From Floridanema aerugineum (GTDB lineage: Bacteria > Cyanobacteriota > Cyanobacteriia > Cyanobacteriales > Aerosakkonemataceae), in NCBI RefSeq assembly GCF_041929345.1, contig NZ_JBHFNQ010000256.1, forward strand, positions 25,599 to 89,598: a DNA stretch of 64,000 nt. The letters are read 5' to 3'. The translations under genes and the position numbers were made by a program. A model generated the notes under the pieces. That model was not told the DNA's origin. It worked only from the letters and a program-made list of their open reading frames with translations, and did no database searches. Shown one piece after another: positions 8,405-17,039 of this stretch (position 1 is the first letter of the stretch; the number at the start of each line of letters is the position of its first letter).

Positions 8405-9046
8405 ATGAAGCTCGTTATTCACGGCAAAAACATTGAAATCACAGATGCAATTCGTGAGTATGTACATCAAAAATTGGAAAAAGCAACCAGTCATTATCTA
8501 AATGTAACAAATGAGATTGACGTACATCTTTCAGTTGCCCGCAATCCTCGAATTAATGACAGGCAGATTGCTGAAGTTACAGTTTATGCCAACGGTACAG
8601 TAATTCGTGCAGAAGAAGGTAGTGAAACCCTATATGCAAGCATTGATTTAGTCGCTGATAAAATTGCCCGTAAACTGCGGAAATACAAAGAGAAACGCCT
8701 AGATAAGAAAACCCAAACTAAAACAGTTGAAGTTGTCGAACAACAGCCTGTTACACCGGATTTAATAGGCGATCGCACTCCCGAACTACCAAGCGAAGTA
8801 GTGCGTACCAAATATTTTGCCATGCCGCCAATGACCATTAGCGAAGCATTGGAACAGTTGCAACTAGTAGATCACGACTTCTATATGTTCTGCAATGCAG
8901 AAACAGGCGAAATCAACGTTATCTACGAACGCAATCACGGTGGCTACGGCGTAATCCAACCCCGCCGCAATAACGGTCATACTGGACATAAAAACGGCAA
9001 AACTGCCCAAAGCACCCCCGTTCCCGAAAAGACACAAGCCAAGTAA
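8405..9046 (+). CDS. hpf: Ribosome hibernation promotion factor, long form (light-repressed LrtA)
   Basis: Binds the 30S subunit in the dark or stationary phase and promotes inactive 100S dimers. The 213-residue protein has the N-terminal HPF/YfiA domain (MKLVIHGKNIEITDAIREYV through the Arg/Lys-rich segment RKLRKYKEKRLDKK, to about residue 105), a linker, and the C-terminal dimerisation domain with FAMPPMTISEALEQLQLVDH and FYMFCNAETGEINVIYER (about 140-195). This two-domain layout defines the long form. The final 20 residues are basic and low complexity. In cyanobacteria the gene is called lrtA. GGGAGAATGTG upstream supplies a Shine-Dalgarno site. Confidence 0.93.
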   Translation: MKLVIHGKNIEITDAIREYVHQKLEKATSHYLNVTNEIDVHLSVARNPRINDRQIAEVTVYANGTVIRAEEGSETLYASIDLVADKIARKLRKYKEKRLDKKTQTKTVEVVEQQPVTPDLIGDRTPELPSEVVRTKYFAMPPMTISEALEQLQLVDHDFYMFCNAETGEINVIYERNHGGYGVIQPRRNNGHTGHKNGKTAQSTPVPEKTQAK

Positions 9047-9059
9047 TTGAGGGACTCTT

Positions 9060-9119
9060 GGGACAAGGGGACAAGGAGAAAATTTAATTCTCCCCATCCC
9101 CCCATCTCCCTATCTCCTC
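9060..9119. repeat. Short tandem repeats and small hairpin between hpf and the glycosyltransferase
   Basis: The hairpin GGAGAA/TTCTCC lies at 9075-9093 and could end hpf transcription. It is followed by a degenerate heptamer run of the type CCCCATC / CTCCCTAT up to the stop of the convergent glycosyltransferase gene. The same heptamer type occurs beside deoC. Confidence 0.55.
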
Positions 9120-10272
9120 AAGCGCGACGTTTCATGGGAAAAATGGGCTTGACTAACACTTGTTGATAAAGTTCTTCCAATTGCAGGATGTTGCGGCCCA
9201 AAGTGTATCTTTCCACGATTCTGGCTCTGGCATTTCGACCTAAACTAGAAGTGAAATCCTTGTGGTCACGTAATAGAGGTAACAAAGTTTGTAACTCTGT
9301 TTTGACTCGCTGAGGGTTAACAACTATGCCAGCGCCCCCTTCTAAAACTTCGCCATCTGCGCCGACATCTGTAGCGATACAAGCTACACCACAAGACATC
9401 GCTTCCAAAAGAGATAGGGAAAGACCTTCTGCTAAGGAAGGGAGAATGAATACATCTGAGCCCCGCAGAATGTCGATTCGGCGCTGTTCATCTGCGACAA
9501 ATCCCAACCAAATAATGCCAGATTCAGAATCATAAAACGGTTCTAAAGATGTCCTTAAAGGCCCATCGCCCACAATCAGTAATTTGCAATCTGACCCCAT
9601 GTTGGCTTTTTGCCAAGCTCGAAGTAAAGCTTCCACATTTTTTTCTGGGGCTATTCGGCCTTGATAAACAAAAATACGTCTAGCATTAAACTGAGATTTC
9701 AGGTGAGAAGTTCCGGGTGAGTATTTGTTCTCGTCTACGCCGTTGGGGATTACAGCTACCTGTGAAGGGGAAACTCCCATACGAGCGAGTAATTCCCGTT
9801 GGATCTCAGAAAATACAATTACGCGATCGTAGTTTGCTAAAAAAGGTGAATATAGTTGATAAGCCAAATATTGAGTTCCCGATTTAAGTTTGGCTCCTTT
9901 ACGAGCATAAGGAGTATGGAAAGTTGCCACTAAGGGTAGATTTAGCTCCTGACAGATTTCTGGAAGTACAAAATCTAAAGGAGACAGGGTAAGAGATGCG
10001 TGTACTATGTCTGGTCGTAACTCCCGCAGCGATTCAATCAAAATTTTTCTTGATTGTAATGTGGGGATAGTGTAAACCTGGGACTTGTATAAAAAGGGCA
10101 GGGAAACTTCTCGATATTGCGGCCATTTGTCTGAGTCGGATTCTTCTTCTGCAAAGTGCAGGAAACTAATCTTATGCTTACTCATTAAAGCATTAGTAAT
10201 TTCCCGACTGTAGGTGACGTTGCCGCAAAAGGGTGTTTTTTTTCCCAACCAAGCGATGTGAAGCTGACTCAT
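9118..10272 (-). CDS. Family 4 glycosyltransferase
   Basis: GT-B fold glycosyltransferase that uses a nucleotide sugar. The N-terminal half contains HIAWLGKKTPFCGNVTYSRE and VATFHTPYARKG; the C-terminal half has the donor-binding features VYQGRIAPEKNVEALLRAW, LLIVGDGPLR, and the EX7E-like section PSLAEGLSLSLLEAMSCG. Length is 384 residues with no signal peptide. The KKTPFCGNVTYSREITNAL start is, from memory, strongly conserved across cyanobacteria in a protein that may be the cyanobacterial digalactosyldiacylglycerol synthase (DgdA); I cannot confirm this, so no symbol is given. Confidence 0.85.
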   Translation of the reverse strand: MSQLHIAWLGKKTPFCGNVTYSREITNALMSKHKISFLHFAEEESDSDKWPQYREVSLPFLYKSQVYTIPTLQSRKILIESLRELRPDIVHASLTLSPLDFVLPEICQELNLPLVATFHTPYARKGAKLKSGTQYLAYQLYSPFLANYDRVIVFSEIQRELLARMGVSPSQVAVIPNGVDENKYSPGTSHLKSQFNARRIFVYQGRIAPEKNVEALLRAWQKANMGSDCKLLIVGDGPLRTSLEPFYDSESGIIWLGFVADEQRRIDILRGSDVFILPSLAEGLSLSLLEAMSCGVACIATDVGADGEVLEGGAGIVVNPQRVKTELQTLLPLLRDHKDFTSSLGRNARARIVERYTLGRNILQLEELYQQVLVKPIFPMKRRA

Positions 10273-10377
10273 TCAGGTTTTGCCAACTGCTAATTGCCAC
10301 TAGCTAAGTACGACATTTGTTAACTCAAAAGTCAAGAGTTTGTTAGGGATGACCTATAAATTCTGACTTGTGAACTT

Positions 10378-10446
10378 TGGTAGTTGGTAGTTGGTAGTTG
10401 GTAGTTGGAAAAACCCATTACCTATTACCCATTACCTATTACCCAA
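10378..10446. repeat. Two adjacent short tandem repeat arrays
   Basis: A heptamer array TTGGTAG repeated about four times (10378-10408) is followed by a 14-bp unit CCCATTACCTATTA repeated about 2.3 times (10415-10446), ending just before the stop codon of the MFS gene. Such heptamer arrays are common between genes in filamentous cyanobacteria. Confidence 0.8.
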
Positions 10447-10454
10447 TGACGTTG

Positions 10455-12107
10455 TTAGCACTCTTTGTTAAATTGTGTGTTTGTGTGAGAGCTAGTGTTG
10501 CAACTATACCAGGTAAATAGACCTCCTGCGATCGCAGCGGCAGCCAAAGTCAGAAAAACAGCTTTTAAACCAAAAAAAGTTTCTGCCACACCAGCTAAAG
10601 CCAAAGGTAAACTCATGGCAATATTAATGGCGTTGTTCTGCAATCCAAACACTTTACCACGCATTTCCGGGGGAGTTTCCTTCTGAATCGTGGTTTGCAT
10701 TGGTACAGCTACCAAAGCGCCAAAAGTTCCCATAATCATCACTAGTAATAACACCAGCCACAAATCATGGGGAAGTAAAGCTAAACCAGTTAAAGCCGCT
10801 GCGACTCCCACCGAACCGAATAAACTCAAAACTGTGTGGGATAATCTTTGACCAAAGTGCCCCAACAGTGCAGAACCTAATCCAATCCCTACTCCGCCAG
10901 CCGACATTAAAAAGCCGAACTGCGAAGGTTTTAAGCCAGGAATTAATTCGGCAAGACGCACTGCTAAAACTGATAGGGCGGCAAATACAGAAAATAAGAT
11001 AATTAATTGTAAAAGGGCGCTCTTGACTCGCTTTTCATGGCTGAGATATCGCCATCCTTCCTGTAAATCTGCGAGAACGTGGGGTGCTTCGTGGTCTTTA
11101 GGGTTGACTTTTTCCTGGGTTTTCAGCAAGATTAGCAGTAAACCTGCTACGCAATAAGACCCACCAACCAACAACTCCTTACCAATATTTCCCTCGCCAC
11201 CCAAGTTTAACCATATAGTATCAGCCAGTGCTAACAGTGGTTCCCCCACTGCAAAACCAATCACTACCAGCGCCATCATTGTTGTTGTGTACAGCGAGTT
11301 AGCTGATAGTAAATGACGACGTTCGACAATCATCGGAATGGCAGCTTGTTCTGCGGGAGCGAAAAACTGGGTTAAGGTAGAAACCAGGAAAGTCACCACT
11401 AATAAGATACAAAAACCTGCTGGTAAACTAGCTACAGAGATCCAATCGTCCGAGAACCAGAGCAAAGCGGGTAAAGCCAGTACCAAGACACCGCGAAACA
11501 GATTGGTGGATACTAATACTGTACGCTTCGACCAGCGATCGACAAACACACCCGCCAAAGAACTAAACAACACAGCCGGAATCGTAAAAGCCATCATAAT
11601 CGCTGATACCCAAGCACTGATTGTCTGACTCCCTACTTGAAATTGAGTATCTATCAGCGCAATCATCAGCACCAAATAAACCTTATCCGCCAGTTGCGAA
11701 AAAACTTGACCGCTCCAAAGTGCCAGAAAATTACGATTTTTCAGAACTGGAATAAAACCAACAGCTGATTCTTCCTCTTCCTCGATTTCCGTAGTTTTTG
11801 GCGCAACTTGAGCCTCAGTCACCGCCACAGCATTACCCGGAGAAACTGACGGAATTAAACCATTATTTCCCAAAGCCACAATTTGCTGACTAGAGTTTAA
11901 GGACTTACCAGAGGAGGGAATTAGAGTTTCGGACGCTAAGAAGTCCTTTAAGTCTCCCTTTGTTTGCATCTGAGTCTCTTCTTTCCCATTCTGAGATTTC
12001 CCATTTCCATTTTGCTGTTCCAGCTTGCCCGATTGTGGTTTAGCTGGCGACGAAGTAGGGTAAGTTGGCATTATTAATGTTTCTCTATCAGAATCAAACC
12101 ATTCCAT
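10455..12107 (-). CDS. MFS transporter with long N-terminal extension
   Basis: Major facilitator superfamily protein, 550 residues, with about 12 hydrophobic segments after residue 125. The core begins GFIPVLKNRNFLALWSGQVF and has the loop 2-3 motif FVDRWSKRTVLVSTN, typical of the drug-efflux-like MFS group that also carries a second copy of that loop later. The first 120 residues are hydrophilic and low complexity (Gln/Asn/Lys/Ser-rich), probably disordered and cytoplasmic. The start at 12107 is 3 bp after the recO stop, so it is likely translated from the deoC-recO transcript; an alternative Met is at 12071. Substrate is unknown. Confidence 0.85.
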   Translation of the reverse strand: MEWFDSDRETLIMPTYPTSSPAKPQSGKLEQQNGNGKSQNGKEETQMQTKGDLKDFLASETLIPSSGKSLNSSQQIVALGNNGLIPSVSPGNAVAVTEAQVAPKTTEIEEEEESAVGFIPVLKNRNFLALWSGQVFSQLADKVYLVLMIALIDTQFQVGSQTISAWVSAIMMAFTIPAVLFSSLAGVFVDRWSKRTVLVSTNLFRGVLVLALPALLWFSDDWISVASLPAGFCILLVVTFLVSTLTQFFAPAEQAAIPMIVERRHLLSANSLYTTTMMALVVIGFAVGEPLLALADTIWLNLGGEGNIGKELLVGGSYCVAGLLLILLKTQEKVNPKDHEAPHVLADLQEGWRYLSHEKRVKSALLQLIILFSVFAALSVLAVRLAELIPGLKPSQFGFLMSAGGVGIGLGSALLGHFGQRLSHTVLSLFGSVGVAAALTGLALLPHDLWLVLLLVMIMGTFGALVAVPMQTTIQKETPPEMRGKVFGLQNNAINIAMSLPLALAGVAETFFGLKAVFLTLAAAAIAGGLFTWYSCNTSSHTNTQFNKEC

Positions 12108-12110
12108 GAT

Positions 12111-13034
12111 TTACCAAGAGGAAGTGGACAGGGAGTTTAAATATGTATCCATTAAAACAGCCGATCGAATCAGCCGTCCAAAATGATATTGGCTATACTG
12201 GCGTAACACCTTTTCTATACATAGCCAGTTCAGTTGTCCAAAAAAACCGTCAGCTACATTTTCGGCAACTGGCGGTAGTTGAGGATTTGCTAATTGCTGA
12301 AATAAAGACAAATCGCTAGCTGAGAGTTGAGCATCTATTTTCGGTATCTCCTTTTCTTGAATAAAAGCTGTAGGAACTTGGGAATCTTTGAATTTTGAAT
12401 TTTGAATTTTGAATTTTAAATTTTCTCTGCCTTCGGCCCTAACCCTCGCTAACGCTAGTAAATTGACTATACCTCCTGCAGCGTTACTAAAACCGACTCG
12501 CCATTCCGAAGTTTGCCAGTCTGGTGTCAAAGGTTGCCCAGTTAGGCAGCAAAGACGGACTTGGGGAGCGATTCCGGCAAGAGCTAAAGTATGAAATACG
12601 GCATGAGCAAGATAGGCTAAGACAATTAAAGACCGATTGACGGTCATTTTGGGGATTTGCTCAATCCGTCTCAGGTGTTCTGTCAATAAACAAAACAGTT
12701 CTTCCTGGGGTTGTTCGCTCAAGGCGTGACAGAGTACTAGTTCTGCCAGGTATTGACTAGCTGAGAGTTTCAGCAAATTATCACCTAGCTTAGGATAGGT
12801 TTTTACAGTTTCTGCTTGGGTTATTTTATCTAGCGATCGTCCCGATGCAATCAATAATTCATTCACCACAAACAACTCACTCCTCCCACCTAACTTTGAG
12901 TGATGCTTCCGCGCCCCGGGTGCTACTGCCTGAATTAAACCAAACTCCCTTGTCAAAATTGTCAACAAGCGGTCTGTCTCACCCAAAGGCATACTTTTAA
13001 GATTTATACCAGTTGCTTTATACGTTCTACTCAT
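12111..13034 (-). CDS. recO: DNA repair protein RecO
   Basis: Works with RecF/RecR to load RecA at single-strand gaps. The N-terminal OB-fold is seen as MSRTYKATGINLKSMPLGET, DRLLTILTREFGLI and PGARKHHSKLGG; the middle contains the helical domain with CLTGQPL, where two Cys remain of the zinc site, and GGIVNLLAL. Length, 307 residues, is slightly longer than usual because an in-frame tandem repeat at 12387-12424 adds a Lys/Phe/Asn-rich insert (NLKFKIQNSKFKDSQ). It lies between deoC and the MFS gene on the same strand; deoC next to recO is a frequent cyanobacterial order. Confidence 0.92.
   Translation of the reverse strand: MSRTYKATGINLKSMPLGETDRLLTILTREFGLIQAVAPGARKHHSKLGGRSELFVVNELLIASGRSLDKITQAETVKTYPKLGDNLLKLSASQYLAELVLCHALSEQPQEELFCLLTEHLRRIEQIPKMTVNRSLIVLAYLAHAVFHTLALAGIAPQVRLCCLTGQPLTPDWQTSEWRVGFSNAAGGIVNLLALARVRAEGRENLKFKIQNSKFKDSQVPTAFIQEKEIPKIDAQLSASDLSLFQQLANPQLPPVAENVADGFFGQLNWLCIEKVLRQYSQYHFGRLIRSAVLMDTYLNSLSTSSW
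12387..12424. repeat. Heptamer-type tandem repeat inside recO
   Basis: Four near-identical units of TTGAATTT/TTGAATT run in register with the recO frame and encode the insert around residues 203-217. This repeat sequence is common between genes in cyanobacteria; here it lies within a coding region, at a likely surface loop. Confidence 0.8.
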
Positions 13035-13217
13035 TAAATCTAGGGATTAGGGACTAGGGACTGGGGACTGGGTACTGGGGACTGGGGACTGAGGAGGTGG
13101 GGAGGTGAGGAGTGGCGGGAGTGTTGAAAGTGTTGGAAGAAAATACTTTCAACACTCCTCTTACTTTCCCTACTCCTCCATCTCCCCATCTCCCCATCTC
13201 CCCATCCCCCCATCTCC
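13035..13217. repeat. Composite tandem-repeat and hairpin spacer between deoC and recO
   Basis: Three parts follow one another: a degenerate heptamer array GGGACTG / GGGACTA (13040-13092), a perfect 13-bp hairpin with arms GAGTGTTGAAAGT and ACTTTCAACACTC (13120-13157, 12-nt loop), and a CATCTCCC-type array (13177-13217). The hairpin has no T-run on the minus strand, so it may be a processing or pausing element rather than a simple terminator. Confidence 0.75.
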
Positions 13218-13904
13218 CTATTCTTTTTCCTCTTCTTCCAGGTTATCGCGTTGCCGGAGCAAATTGACACCGCGAGAAGTTCCCAAGCGAGTTGCTCCTG
13301 CCATAATTAGGTCAACTGCTTGCTCTAAAGTACGAATGCCCCCTGATGCTTTAATGCCTGCATTACCTTTAGTGATTTCTTTGAGCAGTCTCACATCGGC
13401 AACAGTGGCACCAGCGTACCACCCTGTACTTGTTTTCAAGTATGCTGCCCCCGCATCCATACATACCTCTGCCGATAGTCGTTTTTCGGCATCTGTCAAT
13501 AGGGCGGTTTCTAAAATCACCTTAACTGCTTGACCTGTTTCTTCACAAATTTCGGCAATTTCTCGGTGTACTGCCTCTGTTTTACCACTTTTTAGCCATC
13601 CGAGATTAATTACCACGTCTAATTCGGTAGCGCCATTTTCTACTGCTTCCTGCGCTTCATAGAGTTTGACTGCGGATGTGGTAGCACCCGACGGAAAACC
13701 TATGACTGTACAAACTTTGGGCGCTTTGTTCTGAAGCAGTTCCGCTGCTTGGCGCACATGAGTCGGATATACGCAAACTGCGGCAAAGTGATATCTTTCT
13801 GCTTCTTCACACCACTGTTGTACTTGCTCTTTTGTGGCGGTGGGATTTAGCAGTGCATGATCGATAAATGGCGCAATGTCAATTTCTGGCTCAACTCTCG
13901 CCAT
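13218..13904 (-). CDS. deoC: Deoxyribose-phosphate aldolase
   Basis: Cleaves 2-deoxyribose 5-phosphate to glyceraldehyde 3-phosphate and acetaldehyde in deoxynucleoside catabolism. The TIM-barrel family is recognised from FIDHALLNPTATKEQV, VCVYPTHV, VIGFPSGA, ELDVVINLGWLKSGK, the catalytic region AAYLKTSTGW and the Schiff-base Lys in GIKASGGIR. The ATG at 13904 gives 228 residues; a GTG at 13946 would add 14 basic residues. The last residues (EEEEKE) are encoded by a tandem-repeat-like stretch at the 3' end. It is the likely first gene of deoC-recO-MFS. Confidence 0.92.
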   Translation of the reverse strand: MARVEPEIDIAPFIDHALLNPTATKEQVQQWCEEAERYHFAAVCVYPTHVRQAAELLQNKAPKVCTVIGFPSGATTSAVKLYEAQEAVENGATELDVVINLGWLKSGKTEAVHREIAEICEETGQAVKVILETALLTDAEKRLSAEVCMDAGAAYLKTSTGWYAGATVADVRLLKEITKGNAGIKASGGIRTLEQAVDLIMAGATRLGTSRGVNLLRQRDNLEEEEKE

Positions 13905-14014
13905 CTCTGTTTTTCCCCTGACTATCCTTCGGTTTACTTTTATCACAAAATGACGGCAATTTAAGGAAAGGCAGGGGGTAAAAAAGTTTTGAGTTTTGAA
14001 TAAATTTAAAACTA

Positions 14015-14069
14015 AAGTTTGTTGTCAGCGCTTTAGCGCTATTAGCACTAAAGTGCTGACAACGAACTT
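14015..14069. repeat. Large palindrome between the methyltransferase and deoC
   Basis: The arms AAGTTTGTTGTCAGC and GCTGACAACGAACTT enclose a second palindromic part, GCTTTAGCGCTA against TAGCACTAAAG. The whole 55 bp can fold almost completely. It may end transcription of the methyltransferase gene, but the internal GTTGTCAGC...GCTGACAAC structure is also typical of dispersed cyanobacterial palindromes. Confidence 0.75.
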
Positions 14070-14078
14070 AGAATGAGC

Positions 14079-15398
14079 TTAGGCTGAGGCGGTTTGCAGT
14101 TTTTGGGAATCTCGTTTTCTGGGTTCTACAATTCGGGGGTCTACTTGGTATTTTTCCGCTGCTTGTGTCATGGTTAATTCTAGTGATTTTTCATCTCCTA
14201 ATGGTTTTTTTTCTGTGGGTTTAGTTGGATTATTTCCTAAAGCTTTTCTGATTTGGGATGCGATCGCTTTCGCCAACAAAGGCGGTACGGAATTTCCTAC
14301 TTGTCTAAAACCATGCCATTTTGTTGCATGAAATCGGAACCAGTCAGGGTAAGAATGCAGTCTCGCTGCTTCTCTAACTGTAATACATCTCGGACTAAAT
14401 GGGTGAATTGGTCGGGGGGATGTAAATGCTCCTTGATTACTCGCTGTTCCGGCTCTTAATGTGTTACAAATTCCTTCGGGATGCAGCTTGTAAAAACGGC
14501 TAACTTGTTCAATTTTGCCGTGACTGGTTTTTTCAAATCTTTGCATTGCTTCTTCTGAATGTTTGGTACGCAAACTGGCAGTAATCATTGTAGAATCGAA
14601 TTCTCTTGGGTAACTGTAGTTATCTTCTTCTACTACCAAGCTGCGAAGTTTAGCGGCGTATTCGCTGGGAATACCATATTTGGTAATTACCCAATCTTGA
14701 GTTAGTAATTCTGGGTGATTTAGCACTTCTGGTAAGTCTCCGATCGCTTCCCAAACTGTGGAAACTAAAGGTAAGGTCGAAGTAGTAGTTTGTTTGGTTT
14801 TTCCGGCTCTTTTGGAGTTGGTTGCGGTGATTGGTTCGGGATATTTCGGTAAGGGTAAACCTTGGCGACAACCTAACAAAAATACTCGCGATCGCGCTTG
14901 TGGTACTCCATAATGAGCCGCATTCATAACTTGATATTTCTCTGTTACTTGATAGCCATTCCCTTGAAATTCTTGAATAATTTCTCCCAACAATTCTTGG
15001 TGTTTCCCTATAGTCAATCCTCGAACATTTTCTAGTACGAAATATTTAGGTTTTAGTTCTAATACTAATCTGACGAACTGTTTTAACAAAGCATTGCGCG
15101 GATCTCCTAAGTCTCGTTTACCAATTAAAGAAAATCCTTGACAAGGAGAACCACCAAATACTACGTCAATTTCCCGATCGCCAATTTGCGAAACTTCCCT
15201 AATTTCTGCGCCAGTTATATTGTTAATATCCCGGCATAAAGTAGTCCAAAAAGGAAAGTTATACTCGTGTGTGGCGCAATGAATTGGATCTATTTCTACA
15301 GCAGCTAATACATCAAATCCTGCTTGTTCAAAACCAAGCGTCATCCCACCAGCACCTGCAAATAAGTCTACACCAATAGGCCGTTCTTTGCTATTCAT
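14079..15398 (-). CDS. DNA (cytosine-5) methyltransferase, apparently solitary
   Basis: Methylates C5 of cytosine in a DNA target. Motif I DLFAGAGGMTLGF, motif IV GGSPCQGFS with the catalytic Cys86, motif VI LENVRG, motif VIII QARSRVFLLG and motif X RQVGNSVPPLLA are all present and in order. The target recognition region lies between about 195 and 340. Length, 439 residues, is normal, with an added C-terminal tail of about 65 charged residues (NNPTKPTEKKPLG onward). No restriction endonuclease gene is adjacent, so it looks like an orphan methylase. A link to HIP1 (a CGATCG-specific enzyme is known in other cyanobacteria) is possible but unproven. Confidence 0.93.
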   Translation of the reverse strand: MNSKERPIGVDLFAGAGGMTLGFEQAGFDVLAAVEIDPIHCATHEYNFPFWTTLCRDINNITGAEIREVSQIGDREIDVVFGGSPCQGFSLIGKRDLGDPRNALLKQFVRLVLELKPKYFVLENVRGLTIGKHQELLGEIIQEFQGNGYQVTEKYQVMNAAHYGVPQARSRVFLLGCRQGLPLPKYPEPITATNSKRAGKTKQTTTSTLPLVSTVWEAIGDLPEVLNHPELLTQDWVITKYGIPSEYAAKLRSLVVEEDNYSYPREFDSTMITASLRTKHSEEAMQRFEKTSHGKIEQVSRFYKLHPEGICNTLRAGTASNQGAFTSPRPIHPFSPRCITVREAARLHSYPDWFRFHATKWHGFRQVGNSVPPLLAKAIASQIRKALGNNPTKPTEKKPLGDEKSLELTMTQAAEKYQVDPRIVEPRKRDSQKLQTASA

Positions 15399-15940
15399 GC
15401 CCTGTTCTACTCAATGTTTTATGGTGTGTTTTAATCTTAGCTATGATTCTGTTTATCCGAATCACGAAAGCGCATCGCTACTGGGTAAAGAATGTTAATT
15501 TTGGGCGATCGCTAAATTTGCCATTGCACCCTGAATTTGGATCGAGCGATGCAATTAATTTTACTTTCAGAATAAGTTGTTAAGCAGCTTATTCTTCCTA
15601 CTTTTAACCCAGTATTGAGAATAATACAGCAAAATTTTCGGCTATGGCTGGATTTTTCTAGACAAGTTACAACAGGTATCCTGTAATGTGAGTTTTTGTA
15701 ATCTGTTTAGGAAATTTTGTTACTTAAATTTAGGTAAAAGCTTGGTATCAAATCCCCATGAATACCCTTAATTAAGGTTAACACTTGAGAGGCGGGGTGG
15801 CGGCGAGTCGGAAAGATTTTAATCAATGGTGATGGGGCGCACTTAATATGCAAGCAGTTACGGGAAAGATGAATAAAAGCGATCGATCTTTGTCATTCTC
15901 TCGCTGATTTGAGTTTAGAAACGCCACGCTACGCGATCGC
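15399..15940. other. Intergenic region upstream of the methyltransferase and downstream of mntC
   Basis: No gene supported in these 542 bp. It contains an isolated HIP1 site, a small hairpin at 15569-15595 (AGAATAAG paired with CTTATTCT) and a HIP1-related fragment CCACGCTACGCGATCGCTT near 15922-15940 that overlaps the end of mntC. The methyltransferase promoter is presumably here. Confidence 0.5.
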
Positions 15941-16951
15941 TTACTGCGACTGTGTTTTCTGACTTGGTTGAAATGGTGTATACTTCCCGCCTAAAGCCTG
16001 AACGATCGCCTTCGTATTAGCAACCATCATTTTTATATAAGTGTCTCCATCGCTACCAACTGCACCGATAGAGTCAGAATAAAGTTGATTAGGTGCTAAT
16101 TTAACTCCCGCTTCCTGCGCCACAGTTTTAATTAAAGCTGGATTAATTGTCGTTTCGGCAAAAATCGCTGGTACTCTTGATTTTTTTAAAGAATCTACCA
16201 GTTGTTTGACTGTTTGGGCGCTAGGTTGTTCTTCCGTACTAATCCCAATTAAAGTGCCAAAAATGTCCAATCCATACGCACGTCCATAATATTGAAAAGC
16301 ATCGTGACTGGTGACTAATTTGCGTTTTTCTGCGGGAATTGTGTTAATTTGTTGGGTAATCCAAGCGTCCAACTGTTGCAATTCTTGGGTTAAGTTTTGG
16401 GCATTTTGGGTAAATTCTTGTTTGTCTTCCGGTGATAATGCAATCAAAGCATCGCAAATTTCATTTACCATCAGAATCACATTTTTTACATTACCCCAAA
16501 CGTGAGGATCTGGGACTACTTCCCCTTTACCTTTGTCTAACTGTAAAGGTTTGACTACTTCCCCCGCTGCTAATTTTCGCGCCTGAATACCGGAAGCATT
16601 CATTAACTTAATTAATCCCGGTTCTAAATTATAGCCGTTGTAAATTATTAATTTGGCTTTTTCTAATGCTACACTGTCAGCCGGAACTGGTTCATAAACG
16701 TGAGGATCTGCACCAGGTTGCAAAATTCCCTTTAACTCAATTTCGTCTCCTCCTACTTCCTCTGTCAAGTCAGCGAGAATGGTGCTAGTGGCGACAACGT
16801 TGGGTTTACCGTTTGTCTGCGTTTGGGAACGGTTAGCGCCTTGGGGGTTACAACTAAGTAAGCCAAAAGCTAGGAGGGATAAGGAAAGGGCTAATGCTTT
16901 GGCGGTAAGCTTAACCTGCGTTCTGTTAGCGGTGTGAATAATTAATCCCAT
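15941..16951 (-). CDS. mntC: Manganese ABC transporter substrate-binding lipoprotein
   Basis: Periplasmic metal-binding protein of cluster A-I. It has a signal peptide with lipobox FGLLSC and then NVVATSTILADLTEEVGGDE. The four metal-ligand regions of the family are visible: DPHVYEP (His), DPHVWGNV (His), ISTEEQPSAQ (Glu) and LYSDSIG (Asp). The His-rich loop of zinc-specific ZnuA proteins is absent, which favours Mn(II). Length 336 residues. It is divergent from the ATPase and permease genes, with about 90 bp between, whereas the well-studied Synechocystis genes form one mntCAB operon. Confidence 0.85.
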   Translation of the reverse strand: MGLIIHTANRTQVKLTAKALALSLSLLAFGLLSCNPQGANRSQTQTNGKPNVVATSTILADLTEEVGGDEIELKGILQPGADPHVYEPVPADSVALEKAKLIIYNGYNLEPGLIKLMNASGIQARKLAAGEVVKPLQLDKGKGEVVPDPHVWGNVKNVILMVNEICDALIALSPEDKQEFTQNAQNLTQELQQLDAWITQQINTIPAEKRKLVTSHDAFQYYGRAYGLDIFGTLIGISTEEQPSAQTVKQLVDSLKKSRVPAIFAETTINPALIKTVAQEAGVKLAPNQLYSDSIGAVGSDGDTYIKMMVANTKAIVQALGGKYTPFQPSQKTQSQ

Positions 16952-17039
16952 TTATCTTTGCTATTCAATCCTTTTATAGATGTTTTCATAATTGTCTCAT
17001 TTTTATACTATGCTCAGAGAAGTACGATCGAATCGAGAT
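16952..17039. promoter_or_regulatory. Divergent mntC / mntA promoter region
   Basis: About 88 bp separate the two starts, so the promoters of both directions must overlap here. A TATACT element at about 17004-17009 could be a -10 box for mntA, but no matching -35 was identified. In other cyanobacteria the two-component system ManS/ManR represses mnt genes at high manganese; no site could be assigned. Confidence 0.4.

Noticed and set aside
13040..13270. Open frame over the deoC-recO spacer
   Set aside because: It encodes only tandem-repeat-derived runs (GWGDGEMGRW type) and overlaps deoC.
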